A stretch of DNA of 64,000 nt, taken from Rhodobacterales bacterium (lineage in GTDB: Bacteria; Pseudomonadota; Alphaproteobacteria; Caulobacterales; Hyphomonadaceae). The notes below the pieces were generated by a model that saw only the letters and a program-made list of their open reading frames with translations, was not told where the DNA came from and did not search any database. Location: NCBI GenBank assembly GCA_014763715.1, contig JACXUV010000009.1, positions 1 through 64,000 of the forward strand, in the 5' to 3' direction. This document shows, in pieces, positions 34,538 to 42,230 of the stretch; positions within the stretch are counted from its first letter, which is position 1, and every line of letters starts with the position of its first letter. Made by a program: the position numbers and the translations under genes.

Positions 34538-35332
34538 ATGAGCTACGAGCTGATTTCCTATGAACTGAAGGGCAAAACGGCCGTTATCGCCTTCAACGAC
34601 CCGAAAACGATGAATGCCTGCGGCGTCGACACCGCGCAGGAAATGCTTCACGCCCTGGAAAAGGCTGCCGGCGAAGCCCGCTGCACCATCATCACCGGCA
34701 ATGGCCGCGGCTTCTGCTCGGGCGCCAATCTCGGCAAGGTCTCGGGCCCCTCGCTCAGCCATCCGGGCTCCAAGCCCGATGCCGGCCGGCCGCTGGATAC
34801 CCATTACAACCCGATGATCATTGCCATCCGCGAACACCCCCATCCGGTGATCACCGCCGTGAACGGGGCTGCAGCGGGCGTCGGCTGCTCGATTGGCCTG
34901 ATGGGTGACCTCGTCGTCGCAGCGAAAAGCGCCTACTTCCTGCAGGCCTTCCGCCGCATTGGCCTGGTGCCGGATGGCGGATCAACCTGGCTTCTGGCCC
35001 GCACAGTGGGCCGGGTCCGCGCGATGGAGATGGCCCTGTTCGGCGAAAAACTCCCTGCAGACAAGGCGCTGGAGTGGGGCATGGTCAACAAGGTCGTTGA
35101 GGACGATGCCCTGATGACGACCGCCATGGAATGGGCCGAAACCCTGTCGACCGGCCCGACCGTAGCGTTGGCCGGCATGCGCAAGCTGATCTGGGACGCT
35201 ACCGAAACCGGCTTCGGCGACGCACTGCATGCCGAACGGATTGCCCAGCGCAAGGCAGGGCGGACGGCGGACTTCGCAGAGGGCGTGAAGGCCTTCCTTG
35301 AGAAGCGCCCGGCAGAATTCCAGGGAAAGTAA
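34538..35332 (+). CDS. enoyl-CoA hydratase/isomerase family protein
   Basis: Crotonase-fold protein of 264 residues, with GGGAGGG before ATG 34538. The oxyanion-hole segments are GRGFCSGANLG and NGAAAGVGCSIGLMGDLVVAA. The catalytic loop reads FRRIGLVPDGGSTWLLAR, with Asp where classical hydratases have a glutamate, as in PaaG-like isomerases. It could thus be a hydratase or a delta-isomerase. It is divergent from the aldehyde dehydrogenase, which suggests fatty or aromatic acid breakdown. Confidence 0.85.
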   Translation: MSYELISYELKGKTAVIAFNDPKTMNACGVDTAQEMLHALEKAAGEARCTIITGNGRGFCSGANLGKVSGPSLSHPGSKPDAGRPLDTHYNPMIIAIREHPHPVITAVNGAAAGVGCSIGLMGDLVVAAKSAYFLQAFRRIGLVPDGGSTWLLARTVGRVRAMEMALFGEKLPADKALEWGMVNKVVEDDALMTTAMEWAETLSTGPTVALAGMRKLIWDATETGFGDALHAERIAQRKAGRTADFAEGVKAFLEKRPAEFQGK

Positions 35333-35416
35333 CCTTAGATTTATGACGCTTGCCCACGCACTTTTAAGAATAGGGTAATTCCTTGGCGTTATCTCCTGCC
35401 GATCAGGAGGCTGGGG

Positions 35417-35905
35417 ATGGATTATCGCCTTATACATTTCAACTGTGCGCGCCCAATTGGGGCGTTCAGTCTTGAGAATGAATTTATTCGTGTGTTTGTA
35501 AGCATCATGCCGCGTGTTTTTGCGGATGCAGCTGCATTTGAAGGCCTGAGCTTCCACTGTCATGGCGTGCGCCGCCCGGATGGAATCTGGATGCCGCTGG
35601 ATGGGATTTTCCCCTATCCGGAAGGCATGGGGGCCCCGGATGTATCGACCATGGGAGGCTGGGCTTCGCTGGAGCGTCTCCGGGAATTTGCCTATTCCGG
35701 CCGCACCCATCCGCCCAGCATGCGGCGGCTGGCAGCCGAGATCGACCGTTCCCAAGGCCCCGGCTTTGTGATGTGGTGGGCCCCGAAAAGCCAGAAAGTG
35801 ACGCTGGAAGACGGATGGAACAAGCTGCAACACCTGAGACAACACGGCTCAACACCGGAAGCCTTCTCTCTGGACGATCCGATGGATCGCCCCGTCGCCG
35901 CATGA
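35417..35905 (+). CDS. DUF3291-type protein
   Basis: A 162-residue soluble protein with the signature of the DUF3291 family: FVSIMPRVFADAAAFEGLSFHCHGVRR near the start, then MGGWASLERLREFAYSGRTH, and PGFVMWWAPKSQKVTLEDGWNKLQHLRQHG-TPEAF at the end. The family has a dimeric ferredoxin-like (ABM-type) fold and no proven activity. Its TGA overlaps the ATG of the histidine phosphatase by four bases. The upstream spacer is AT-rich and could hold the promoter. Confidence 0.75.
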   Translation: MDYRLIHFNCARPIGAFSLENEFIRVFVSIMPRVFADAAAFEGLSFHCHGVRRPDGIWMPLDGIFPYPEGMGAPDVSTMGGWASLERLREFAYSGRTHPPSMRRLAAEIDRSQGPGFVMWWAPKSQKVTLEDGWNKLQHLRQHGSTPEAFSLDDPMDRPVAA

Positions 35906-36405
35906 CCCTGACACGCCGCGGCGCTATCGCGGCCCTGTCTTTCCTGGCCCTTGGCGCCTGCGCCACCTCTTCGGCCCCGCCCGAAACGACGATCTACCTT
36001 GTCCGCCATGCGGAGAAGCTGTCCGGCGACAACCCAGACCTGACCGTCGTGGGCCGGGCGCGCGCCGATATTCTTGCGAACGAACTGGCCGGCGCCGGCC
36101 TGACCGAGATCTGGTCCACCGACACGATCCGCACGATCGAGACCGCCAAGCCGGCCGCAAACCGCACCGGCCTGCCCGTCCAGATCTATGATGCGGGCCG
36201 CCAGCCGGCCTTTGCCAAGCGCCTGAAGGCCACCCCTGGCGCCATTCTTGTCGTTGGCCACTCCAACACGATTCCGGACCTTGTGGGCCTTCTGGGCGGC
36301 AAGCCGGGGGCGCCGATTGTCGAGGCGACAGAGTATGACCGGCTCTATGTCGTGACGGTCACCAAAGGCCGGGCGAAGAGCGAGCTGCGCCGCTTCGGGG
36401 AATAA
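35902..36405 (+). CDS. histidine phosphatase superfamily lipoprotein
   Basis: Branch 1 histidine phosphatase of 167 residues. From ATG 35902 it has a lipoprotein-like signal (MTLTRRGAIAALSFLALGAC), placing it outside the inner membrane. The catalytic RHG-type motif is YLVRHAEKLSGDN, with the phospho-histidine, and the second histidine is in VVGHSNTIPDLV. The fold is shorter than phosphoglycerate mutase. The substrate is unknown. It is translationally coupled to the DUF3291 gene by the ATGA overlap. Confidence 0.85.
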   Translation: MTLTRRGAIAALSFLALGACATSSAPPETTIYLVRHAEKLSGDNPDLTVVGRARADILANELAGAGLTEIWSTDTIRTIETAKPAANRTGLPVQIYDAGRQPAFAKRLKATPGAILVVGHSNTIPDLVGLLGGKPGAPIVEATEYDRLYVVTVTKGRAKSELRRFGE

Positions 36406-36461
36406 AATATTCTCTACCAGAGAGAGGATTCAGGTGTTGGATAAGCGGCCCTTCAGACCGT

Positions 36462-36494
36462 GTAAACACCATGTAAACACCATGTATACGCCAT
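36462..36494. repeat. three tandem copies of an 11-bp unit
   Basis: GTAAACACCAT occurs at 36462-36472 and 36473-36483, followed by GTATACGCCAT at 36484-36494 and the decayed remainder ATATAGC. It lies in the 111-base gap between the convergent histidine phosphatase and TfoX-N genes. One helical turn per unit could align protein-binding sites, or this is simple slippage. Confidence 0.8.
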
Positions 36495-36501
36495 ATATAG
36501 C

Positions 36502-36516
36502 GGCGCCTGAGGCGCC
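36502..36516 (-). terminator. candidate hairpin terminator after the TfoX-N gene
   Basis: GGCGCC (36502-36507) and GGCGCC (36511-36516) form a six-pair stem with a TCA loop (read on the minus strand) right after the stop codon of the TfoX-N gene (36517). The downstream minus-strand sequence is GCTATATATGG, AT-rich but without a clean U-run. Confidence 0.45.
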
Positions 36517-36870
36517 CTATTTGTGCTTTTTCGCCTTCGCGGCCAGCGCCACGGCGAACGCCTTGCGGCCCCACTCACTGGCAAGGTCAGACTCGTCCAT
36601 CGCATCCGGCGGCAGGCTGACATAGCCCATGTCCGTCTGCTTGCCATCGCTCGGCCGGGTCCAGATGAAGGGCTCGCAGCCTTCGGCCTCCAGCTCTGCG
36701 CGCAGGGCCGCGTCGGTTTTCAGGTAGATCACGTCATCGGCCAGCAGGCCAAACATGAGTCCATCCTTGAAAACCCCGGCCCCGCCAAACATCCGCCGGA
36801 CGCTGACCGGCCCCATCGGCCCGAACAGCTCCATGACGAACTCATGGAAAGGATCCGGCGGCTTCGCCAT
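36517..36870 (-). CDS. TfoX N-terminal domain protein
   Basis: A 117-residue protein covering just the N-terminal TfoX/Sxy domain: PDPFHEFVMELFGPMGPVSVRRMFGGAGVFKDGLMFGLLADDVIYLKTD and GYVSLPPDAM. Full Sxy proteins with both domains regulate competence genes; single-domain versions like this are widespread and uncharacterised. The C terminus is lysine-rich (AAKAKKHK). It lies 13 bases after the DUF3253 gene in the same operon. Confidence 0.85.
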   Translation of the reverse strand: MAKPPDPFHEFVMELFGPMGPVSVRRMFGGAGVFKDGLMFGLLADDVIYLKTDAALRAELEAEGCEPFIWTRPSDGKQTDMGYVSLPPDAMDESDLASEWGRKAFAVALAAKAKKHK

Positions 36871-36883
36871 CAGACGTCCACCA

Positions 36884-37144
36884 TCAAGCCGCGGCAGGCC
36901 GCCCGAGGCGGTAGACGCCCTTGAAGGCTTCCGGATCCTCCACCGGCTTGCCTTTGCGATAGATCAGGACCGTGCCTTCCTTGTGCAGGCGGATGGCCTC
37001 GGCCCGCACATCTTTCAGGACGCGCTGGAAGTTCTTGTCGCTGACAGCCCGGGCCGCCTGTTCGGCACTGATGGACTTGCCGGGACCGGCCGCAGCCGTC
37101 AGCTCAAGAATCGCCTCTCGGACGGGATTGACGGGATCGCTCAC
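36884..37144 (-). CDS. DUF3253-type small protein
   Basis: An 86-residue protein beginning at GTG 37144, which overlaps the serine hydrolase TGA (GTGA). The sequence VREAILELTAAAGPGKSISAEQAARAVSD, LKDVRAEAIRLHKEGTVLIYRKGKPV and FKGVYRLGRP matches the DUF3253 pattern, a small winged-helix-like fold. It has no known role. The overlap indicates it is translated together with the serine hydrolase gene. Confidence 0.75.
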   Translation of the reverse strand: MSDPVNPVREAILELTAAAGPGKSISAEQAARAVSDKNFQRVLKDVRAEAIRLHKEGTVLIYRKGKPVEDPEAFKGVYRLGRPAAA

Positions 37145-38376
37145 CAGTCGATCGCCGCGTATGCGAGTTGCTGGAACTGGGGCCGCATCGGATAGGTCGA
37201 GGACGGCATCAGCTGGGTCATCTGGATGCCGATGATCTCTTCTTCCGGGTCGATCCAGAAGAAGGTGGAGGCAAGGCCGCCCCAGCTGAACGTGCCTTCG
37301 CTGCCCGGCTGCTGGGTGTCCACCACATCGGTGACGACCGAGCCGCCGAGACCGAACCCGGTGCCGCCGGTGATGACCTCGCTGAACAGGGAGCGGCCCA
37401 TGTCGCGAATGGTCTGCCCGCCTGGCAGATGGTTCTGGCGCATGAATTCCCACGTCTTGGGGCTGATGATCCGTTCGCCTTCCAGCGTGCCGCCGCGCAG
37501 CAGCATGAGGCAGAAGCGGTGATAGTCCCGCACCGTGGAGACCAGCCCGCCGCCGCCGTTCAGGAGGGTCGGGCGTTTCGCATAGGCTTTCGAGGCCGCG
37601 CCCGCGCCGTCCGAGAGTTTCACCTCGCCGGTGATCGCGTTCTTCTCATAGCAGGCCATGAGGCGGCCGATCTTGTCTTCCGGAACCCAGAAGTCGGTAT
37701 CCACCATGCCCAGCGGACCCGTGATCCGCTTGCGGAAGAATTCGTCCAGCTCCATGCCGGAGACGATTTCGACAATCGCGCCCAGCACGTCGGTCGAGTG
37801 GCTGTACCACCATTCCGTGCCCGGCGAGCATTCCAGCGGCAGTTTGGCGAGGCGTTTCGCCATCTGCTGCAGCGTCTCATCCGGACGGCCGATCTTTTCC
37901 TTGCGGTAAAGTGCGTCGACTTCCGACTGCATCATGAAGCCGTAGGTGAGGCCGGACGTGTGGGTGAACAGGTCCAGCACCTTCATCGGCCGGTCAGGCT
38001 TGCGCGTCTTGTAGTCTTCGCGGCTGCCGCTTTCGAAAACTTCGACATCGGCAAATTCCGGAATGTAGCGGGCGACGTCATGGTCGAGGCGCAGCTTGCC
38101 TTCCTCGAACAGCATCATCGCGGCGAGCGACGTGATCGGCTTCGTCATCGAGTAGATGCGGAAGATCGTTTCCGGGCCAATGGGCGTGCCGCCGCCGAGT
38201 TCCGTCGTGCCGGTATAATCCTCCAGCGCGACTTCGCCATTGCGCGAGATCAGCGTCGCCATGCAGGGCAGCTTGCCCGTGTCGAGATAATGCTCCTTGA
38301 AGAAAGCCGGAACCGCCGCGAGGCGATCCGCATTCAGGCCAACTTCGTGCGGGTCTGTGGGGTCGTGTTCGAACAT
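37141..38376 (-). CDS. beta-lactamase-fold serine hydrolase (EstB-like esterase)
   Basis: Family S12-type protein of 411 residues with the SxxK motif S76-M-T-K79 (IFRIYSMTKPITS) and a YSH motif (EWWYSHSTDVLG) in place of YxN. The C-terminal segment is SWGGLASTFFWIDP, where penicillin-binding relatives have KTG/HxG. This pattern is typical of EstB-like esterases rather than true beta-lactamases. There is no signal peptide, so it should be cytosolic. It lies three bases after the acyl-CoA dehydrogenase stop codon, which links it to acyl-ester metabolism. Confidence 0.85.
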   Translation of the reverse strand: MFEHDPTDPHEVGLNADRLAAVPAFFKEHYLDTGKLPCMATLISRNGEVALEDYTGTTELGGGTPIGPETIFRIYSMTKPITSLAAMMLFEEGKLRLDHDVARYIPEFADVEVFESGSREDYKTRKPDRPMKVLDLFTHTSGLTYGFMMQSEVDALYRKEKIGRPDETLQQMAKRLAKLPLECSPGTEWWYSHSTDVLGAIVEIVSGMELDEFFRKRITGPLGMVDTDFWVPEDKIGRLMACYEKNAITGEVKLSDGAGAASKAYAKRPTLLNGGGGLVSTVRDYHRFCLMLLRGGTLEGERIISPKTWEFMRQNHLPGGQTIRDMGRSLFSEVITGGTGFGLGGSVVTDVVDTQQPGSEGTFSWGGLASTFFWIDPEEEIIGIQMTQLMPSSTYPMRPQFQQLAYAAIDW

Positions 38377-38379
38377 GGA

Positions 38380-39540
38380 TCAGAGCTTCCCTGATTTCGC
38401 CGCACGCGCCAGCTCGCGGGCGATGATGATCTGCTGGATCTGGCTGGTGCCTTCATAGAGACGGAAGATGCGCACATCGCGGTAGAAGCGCTCGATGCCA
38501 TAGTCGGAGACATAGCCTGCGCCGCCGAACACCTGCACCGCGCGATCGGCAACACGGCCGCACGCCTCAGTGGCGAACAGTTTCGTGGAGGAGGCGAGCA
38601 GGGTGACGTCCTCACCCGCATCGCGGCGGCGGGCAGCATCCATGATCATGCACTCGGCCGCATAGGTCTCGGCCTGGCTGTCGGCGATCATCGCCTGGAT
38701 CAGCTGGTGTTCCATGATCGGCTTGCCGAACTGCTTGCGCTCCAGCGCATAGTTCACCATCTCGCGGATCAGGCGCTTGGACACACCCGTTGCCACGGCG
38801 GAGATGTGCAGGCGTCCTTTATCCAGCACGCTCATCGCAACCTTGAAGCCCTCGCCCTCCTTGCCGATCATGTTGGCTGCCGGCACGCGGGCATTGTCGA
38901 AGATCACATCACAGATATGGGCGCCCTGCTGGCCCATCTTCTTCTCCGGCACGCCGACGGAGACGCCGGGTGTGTTACGCTCGACCACGAAGGCTGAAAC
39001 GCCTTTCGCGCCGGGCGTGTCGGGGTCGGTGCGGGCCATGACGGTGAAGATGTCGGCCTTGTTGGCATTGGTGATGTAACGCTTCGTGCCGTTGAAGACG
39101 TAGTGATCGCCATCGCGGATGGCTTTGGTCGTCAGGGCGCCTGCGTCAGAGCCGGCTTCCGGCTCCGTCAGGGCGAAGCTGGCGATCAGGTCACCGGAGG
39201 CGACGCCCGGCAGCCAGCGCTGCTTCTGCTCCTCGGTGCCGAACAGGACCAGCGCCTGGGAACCGATGCCGATATTGGTGCCCGCAACAGAACGGAAGGC
39301 CGGGGAGGTCTGGCCCAGCTCGAACGCGACAAGGCACTCGGTTTCCATGTCCAGCTGCAGGCCGCCATATTCTTCCGGCACGGCAATGCCGAACAGGCCG
39401 AGATGTTTCATCTCGTCGACAATCTCCTGCGGCACCTCGTCCTTCTCTGCGACGTCAGCCTCGGCCGGTACGCATTTCTCGCTCACGAAGCGGCGCACCT
39501 GCTCGATCAGCGCATCGCGAATCTCGGCATCGAACGGCAT
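38380..39540 (-). CDS. acyl-CoA dehydrogenase
   Basis: FAD enzyme that introduces the alpha-beta double bond into acyl-CoA. The 386-residue product starts at ATG 39540 after a strong GGGAGG. Signatures are FALTEPEAGSDAGALTTKA, ITNANKADIFTVMART, MGQQGAHICDVIFDNARVPA, ERKQFGKPIMEHQLIQAMIAD, CGRVADRAVQVFGGAGYVSDYGIERFYRD and the catalytic glutamate in RLYEGTSQIQQ. It heads a minus-strand operon with the serine hydrolase, DUF3253 and TfoX-N genes. It is divergent from the thioesterase-SDR pair. Confidence 0.95.
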   Translation of the reverse strand: MPFDAEIRDALIEQVRRFVSEKCVPAEADVAEKDEVPQEIVDEMKHLGLFGIAVPEEYGGLQLDMETECLVAFELGQTSPAFRSVAGTNIGIGSQALVLFGTEEQKQRWLPGVASGDLIASFALTEPEAGSDAGALTTKAIRDGDHYVFNGTKRYITNANKADIFTVMARTDPDTPGAKGVSAFVVERNTPGVSVGVPEKKMGQQGAHICDVIFDNARVPAANMIGKEGEGFKVAMSVLDKGRLHISAVATGVSKRLIREMVNYALERKQFGKPIMEHQLIQAMIADSQAETYAAECMIMDAARRRDAGEDVTLLASSTKLFATEACGRVADRAVQVFGGAGYVSDYGIERFYRDVRIFRLYEGTSQIQQIIIARELARAAKSGKL

Positions 39541-39647
39541 TCTTGGCCTCCCTTTCAATCTGTTTGCCGGGGCAATCTATTCCCCAACGACACGCTTGTC
39601 GAAGGGTAACCGTGCGGTATCGTGCCGCCGAAATGCAGGGAGCAGAT

Positions 39648-40079
39648 GTGACCAAGACGATTGAGACTTCAGGAGAATTCGCGGGCTGGACCACTTGGAT
39701 GGAGGAGCCGTTCGAATATGAGACGGCCGGACCGTTCTATTTCACCGTCGACGAGAAGGGCGCCGTCGCCGCCTTCCGCGTGCAACGCAAGCACATGAAT
39801 GCCGGCGGCGTCGTGCATGGCGGCTGCCTGATGAGCTTTGCCGATTTCTCCCTGTTCGCCATCGGCCATGAGGCCATGGAAGGCGCTTATGGCGTGACCG
39901 TCGCCTTCACCGCGGAATTCATCGACGGCGCGCTGGAGGGTGAACGGCTGGAAGCGCGCGGCGACGTGCTGCGCAAGGGCGGCTCACTCAGCTTCGTGCG
40001 CGGCATCGTCACCGGCGAGGATGGCCGCCCTGTCCTGAACTTCTCCGGCACAATCAAGAAAAAGAGGAAACAGCCATGA
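39648..40079 (+). CDS. PaaI-family thioesterase
   Basis: Hot-dog acyl-CoA thioesterase of 143 residues. I start at GTG 39648, six bases after GGGAG; ATG 39633 is in frame but precedes that site. The catalytic stretch is NAGGVVHGGCLMSFADFSLFAIGH, and GVTVAFTAEFIDGALEGERLEARGDVLRKGGSLSFV follows, as in the PaaI type. The final KKKRKQP is basic. Its stop overlaps the ATG of the SDR gene by four bases. Confidence 0.85.
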   Translation: MTKTIETSGEFAGWTTWMEEPFEYETAGPFYFTVDEKGAVAAFRVQRKHMNAGGVVHGGCLMSFADFSLFAIGHEAMEGAYGVTVAFTAEFIDGALEGERLEARGDVLRKGGSLSFVRGIVTGEDGRPVLNFSGTIKKKRKQP

Positions 40080-40864
40080 GCCAGCCCCCTTATGAAGCGC
40101 TGTCGCGCTCGATCAAAGGCAAGACCGCCCTCATCACCGGCGCTGCCAGCGGCATGGGCCGCGCCACCGCGCACCTGTTCACCCGCGAAGGCGCGAACGT
40201 CGCCGTCACCGACCTTAAGCAGGAAGCCGTCGACGCGGTGGTGGCCGAGATCAAGGCCGCCGGGATCGACCATGTGAAGGGCTGGGCGATGGACGTGTCC
40301 GACGCCGCCACGATCAAGCGCGTGATCGACGAAGCGGCCGCCCATTTCGGCGGGCTGGAAATCCTGGTCAACAATGCCGGGTTCGCTATCCCGGCAAATA
40401 TTGCCGAGGAAAGCTATGAAGACAGCTGGGGCCCCAGCATCAATGTCATGCTGACCTCCCACCAGCGCGCCATCCGCGCGGCGCTGCCCTATATGCGCAA
40501 GGCGGGCTATGGCCGGATCGTGAATGTGGCGTCCACGGAAGGTCTGGGCGCGACGCCGGGCAACTCGCCTTATGTCGCCGCCAAGCATGGCGTGATCGGC
40601 CTCACCCGCGGCCTGGCCGTGGACCTTGGCCGCGAAGGCATCACGGTGAACTGCATCTGCCCCGGCCCGGTCAAGACCGGCATCACCGCCGGCATTCCGG
40701 ACGAGCACAAGGAAATCTACGCCAAGCGCCGCGTGCCGCTGCGCCGCTATGGCATTCCGGAAGAGGTGGCGAACATCACCCTGTCCTGCGTGCTGCCGGC
40801 GGCGAGCTTCATGACCGGGGTTCATATCCCGGTGGATGGCGGCCTGACGATCAAGAACGCGTAG
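40076..40864 (+). CDS. short-chain dehydrogenase/reductase
   Basis: A 262-residue SDR: TGAASGMG at 21-28, VTDL for NAD binding at 44-47, NNAGFA around 99-104, catalytic Ser153, Tyr166 and Lys170 (YVAAK), and CPGPVKTG after it. The aspartate at the end of the second strand (D46) suggests NAD(H). It is coupled by ATGA to the thioesterase gene and faces the acyl-CoA dehydrogenase operon, so oxidation of a hydroxyacyl or alcohol intermediate is plausible. A decayed copy of its first 15 or so codons lies at 42186-42227. Confidence 0.9.
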   Translation: MSQPPYEALSRSIKGKTALITGAASGMGRATAHLFTREGANVAVTDLKQEAVDAVVAEIKAAGIDHVKGWAMDVSDAATIKRVIDEAAAHFGGLEILVNNAGFAIPANIAEESYEDSWGPSINVMLTSHQRAIRAALPYMRKAGYGRIVNVASTEGLGATPGNSPYVAAKHGVIGLTRGLAVDLGREGITVNCICPGPVKTGITAGIPDEHKEIYAKRRVPLRRYGIPEEVANITLSCVLPAASFMTGVHIPVDGGLTIKNA

Positions 40865-40875
40865 GGCAAGAACGC

Positions 40876-42099
40876 CTAAAGCGCGCAGCGCTCTTTCAGG
40901 ATGGCGGCGGTGCGGGCGACCAGCGCGTCCGCCGCCACATCGTCCATCGGGCCGGTGAGCACATGCGCCCCCAGAGAATGACCGAGGCCGGGCAGGATGT
41001 GGACTTCCGCCTGCCCGCCCAGCGCCGCCGCGGCGGCTGGCTGCTGGAACTCGTAACGGACCTGGGAATCCCGGTCGCCATAATAGAGCAGAAACGGCAC
41101 ATCCCAGGCCGCGAGCTTGTCCGCGATGGGAGCTTCGTCCGTATACCAGTTTTTCCACCAGCTGTATTCGGCCATCGGCGTATCCGCGTTTGGATAAGGC
41201 GCTTCGTCGTCCATTGCCAACGCTTCCGCCCGAGCCTGTTCATAGTGCTGTGTCTGTACCGCCACTACATTGTCGATGTCCTCAGACGTCCACCGGCCGG
41301 ATGGATGACGAAAGGGCTCTACCATGTCGAATACGGCTGAAGGCGTTTCGCGCCATCCGCGCTCCACCTCACGCGTCGTGACAATGCCATCAGCATTCTC
41401 GTCCATCATGCGGAGCGAAAAGGCATCGCGTCCAGTCAGCTGCCACTTGAATACGTCTGCGGGCGCCTGCAGGGGCGCGCCGATCCCCACCACGAGGTCA
41501 GGTGCGGGCGCGCCTGCTGCCGCGAGGCCCGCAATGTGCTGTATGCCTTCAGAATGGCCGAGCAGGGCGACGCAAGCCGCCTGCCCGCCGAACTCTTCCT
41601 GCGCCAGCGTGTAGACGGCGCCGAGATCGTCCCGCTGACTTTCCACCGTGCTTGTTCCGGACACTGCCTTGTCCAGAACCTGCCCGTCTGCGGGCCTGTA
41701 GCGTACGCCGCGACGGTCATACCGGACGGTGGCAATCCCTGCCCGGGTGAACCGGCGTGCAAGGTCTGCGAAGATCGCATCCCGCTCCGTACCGGTATTG
41801 CTGAGCCGGACATCCCGATCGAAAAGACCGGTGCCGGCCGACAGGACAATGACCGGCTCGTGCCCATCGGCACCGAAGGGCGCATCCACCTGCCCGGTTA
41901 TCTGCGTGCCATCCGCCGAAGCGACCGTAAATTCCCGGCTGTCTGCACTGACATCCGACAAAGCGGGCGGTGTCTCCACATCTGGTTGAGGTGCAGGCTC
42001 TTCAGCTTTCCGCGAACACGCCGCTGCCATCAGCAAAACCGCAGATACACCAAACAGGCCGAGCTTCTTCATTGCGGCGGCTTCGACATCGAACGGCAT
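40876..42099 (-). CDS. alpha/beta-hydrolase lipoprotein
   Basis: Exported alpha/beta hydrolase. Core motifs are PVIVLSAGTGLFDRD, ATVRYDRRGVRY, the nucleophile elbow ALLGHSEGIQHIAGL, FLLYYGDRDSQV and LPGLGHSLGAH with the catalytic histidine. The lipoprotein signal is MKKLGLFGVSAVLLMAAACS from ATG 42072. However, the good ribosome site (AGGGAG) lies before ATG 42099, which would add nine residues (MPFDVEAAA) to the front. Those residues and the RBS are part of a duplicated scar derived from the acyl-CoA dehydrogenase start. The lipidation site may therefore sit in an unusual N-terminal context. Confidence 0.85.
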   Translation of the reverse strand: MPFDVEAAAMKKLGLFGVSAVLLMAAACSRKAEEPAPQPDVETPPALSDVSADSREFTVASADGTQITGQVDAPFGADGHEPVIVLSAGTGLFDRDVRLSNTGTERDAIFADLARRFTRAGIATVRYDRRGVRYRPADGQVLDKAVSGTSTVESQRDDLGAVYTLAQEEFGGQAACVALLGHSEGIQHIAGLAAAGAPAPDLVVGIGAPLQAPADVFKWQLTGRDAFSLRMMDENADGIVTTREVERGWRETPSAVFDMVEPFRHPSGRWTSEDIDNVVAVQTQHYEQARAEALAMDDEAPYPNADTPMAEYSWWKNWYTDEAPIADKLAAWDVPFLLYYGDRDSQVRYEFQQPAAAAALGGQAEVHILPGLGHSLGAHVLTGPMDDVAADALVARTAAILKERCAL

Positions 42100-42227
42100 G
42101 TCCGACTCCCTCTACTTTCCGGCGTAACCCTATTCGCCAAAAGCACTCTTGTCGAAGGGTAACCGTGAGATACCGAGCCGACGCTCTTATGAAGCGTTGC
42201 CGCGCGCCATCAATGGCAAGACCGGCC
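42087..42227. repeat. rearrangement scar: partial copy of the ACAD/thioesterase/SDR control region
   Basis: CATCGAACGGCAT at 42087-42099 equals 39528-39540 (the acyl-CoA dehydrogenase start). CTTGTCGAAGGGTAACCGTG at 42148-42167 equals 39595-39614. The stretch 42186-42227 is about 85% identical by eye to 40089-40130, the start of the SDR gene. In the source the last two are 474 bases apart, separated by the thioesterase gene; here they are 18 bases apart. The copy supplies the start codon and RBS of the alpha/beta hydrolase gene. Confidence 0.8.
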
Positions 42228-42230
42228 GCA

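Noticed and set aside
37141-38376. Serine hydrolase as a class C beta-lactamase
   Set aside because: SxxK is present, but YSH replaces YxN and no KTG is seen; there is no signal peptide. An EstB-like esterase is likelier.
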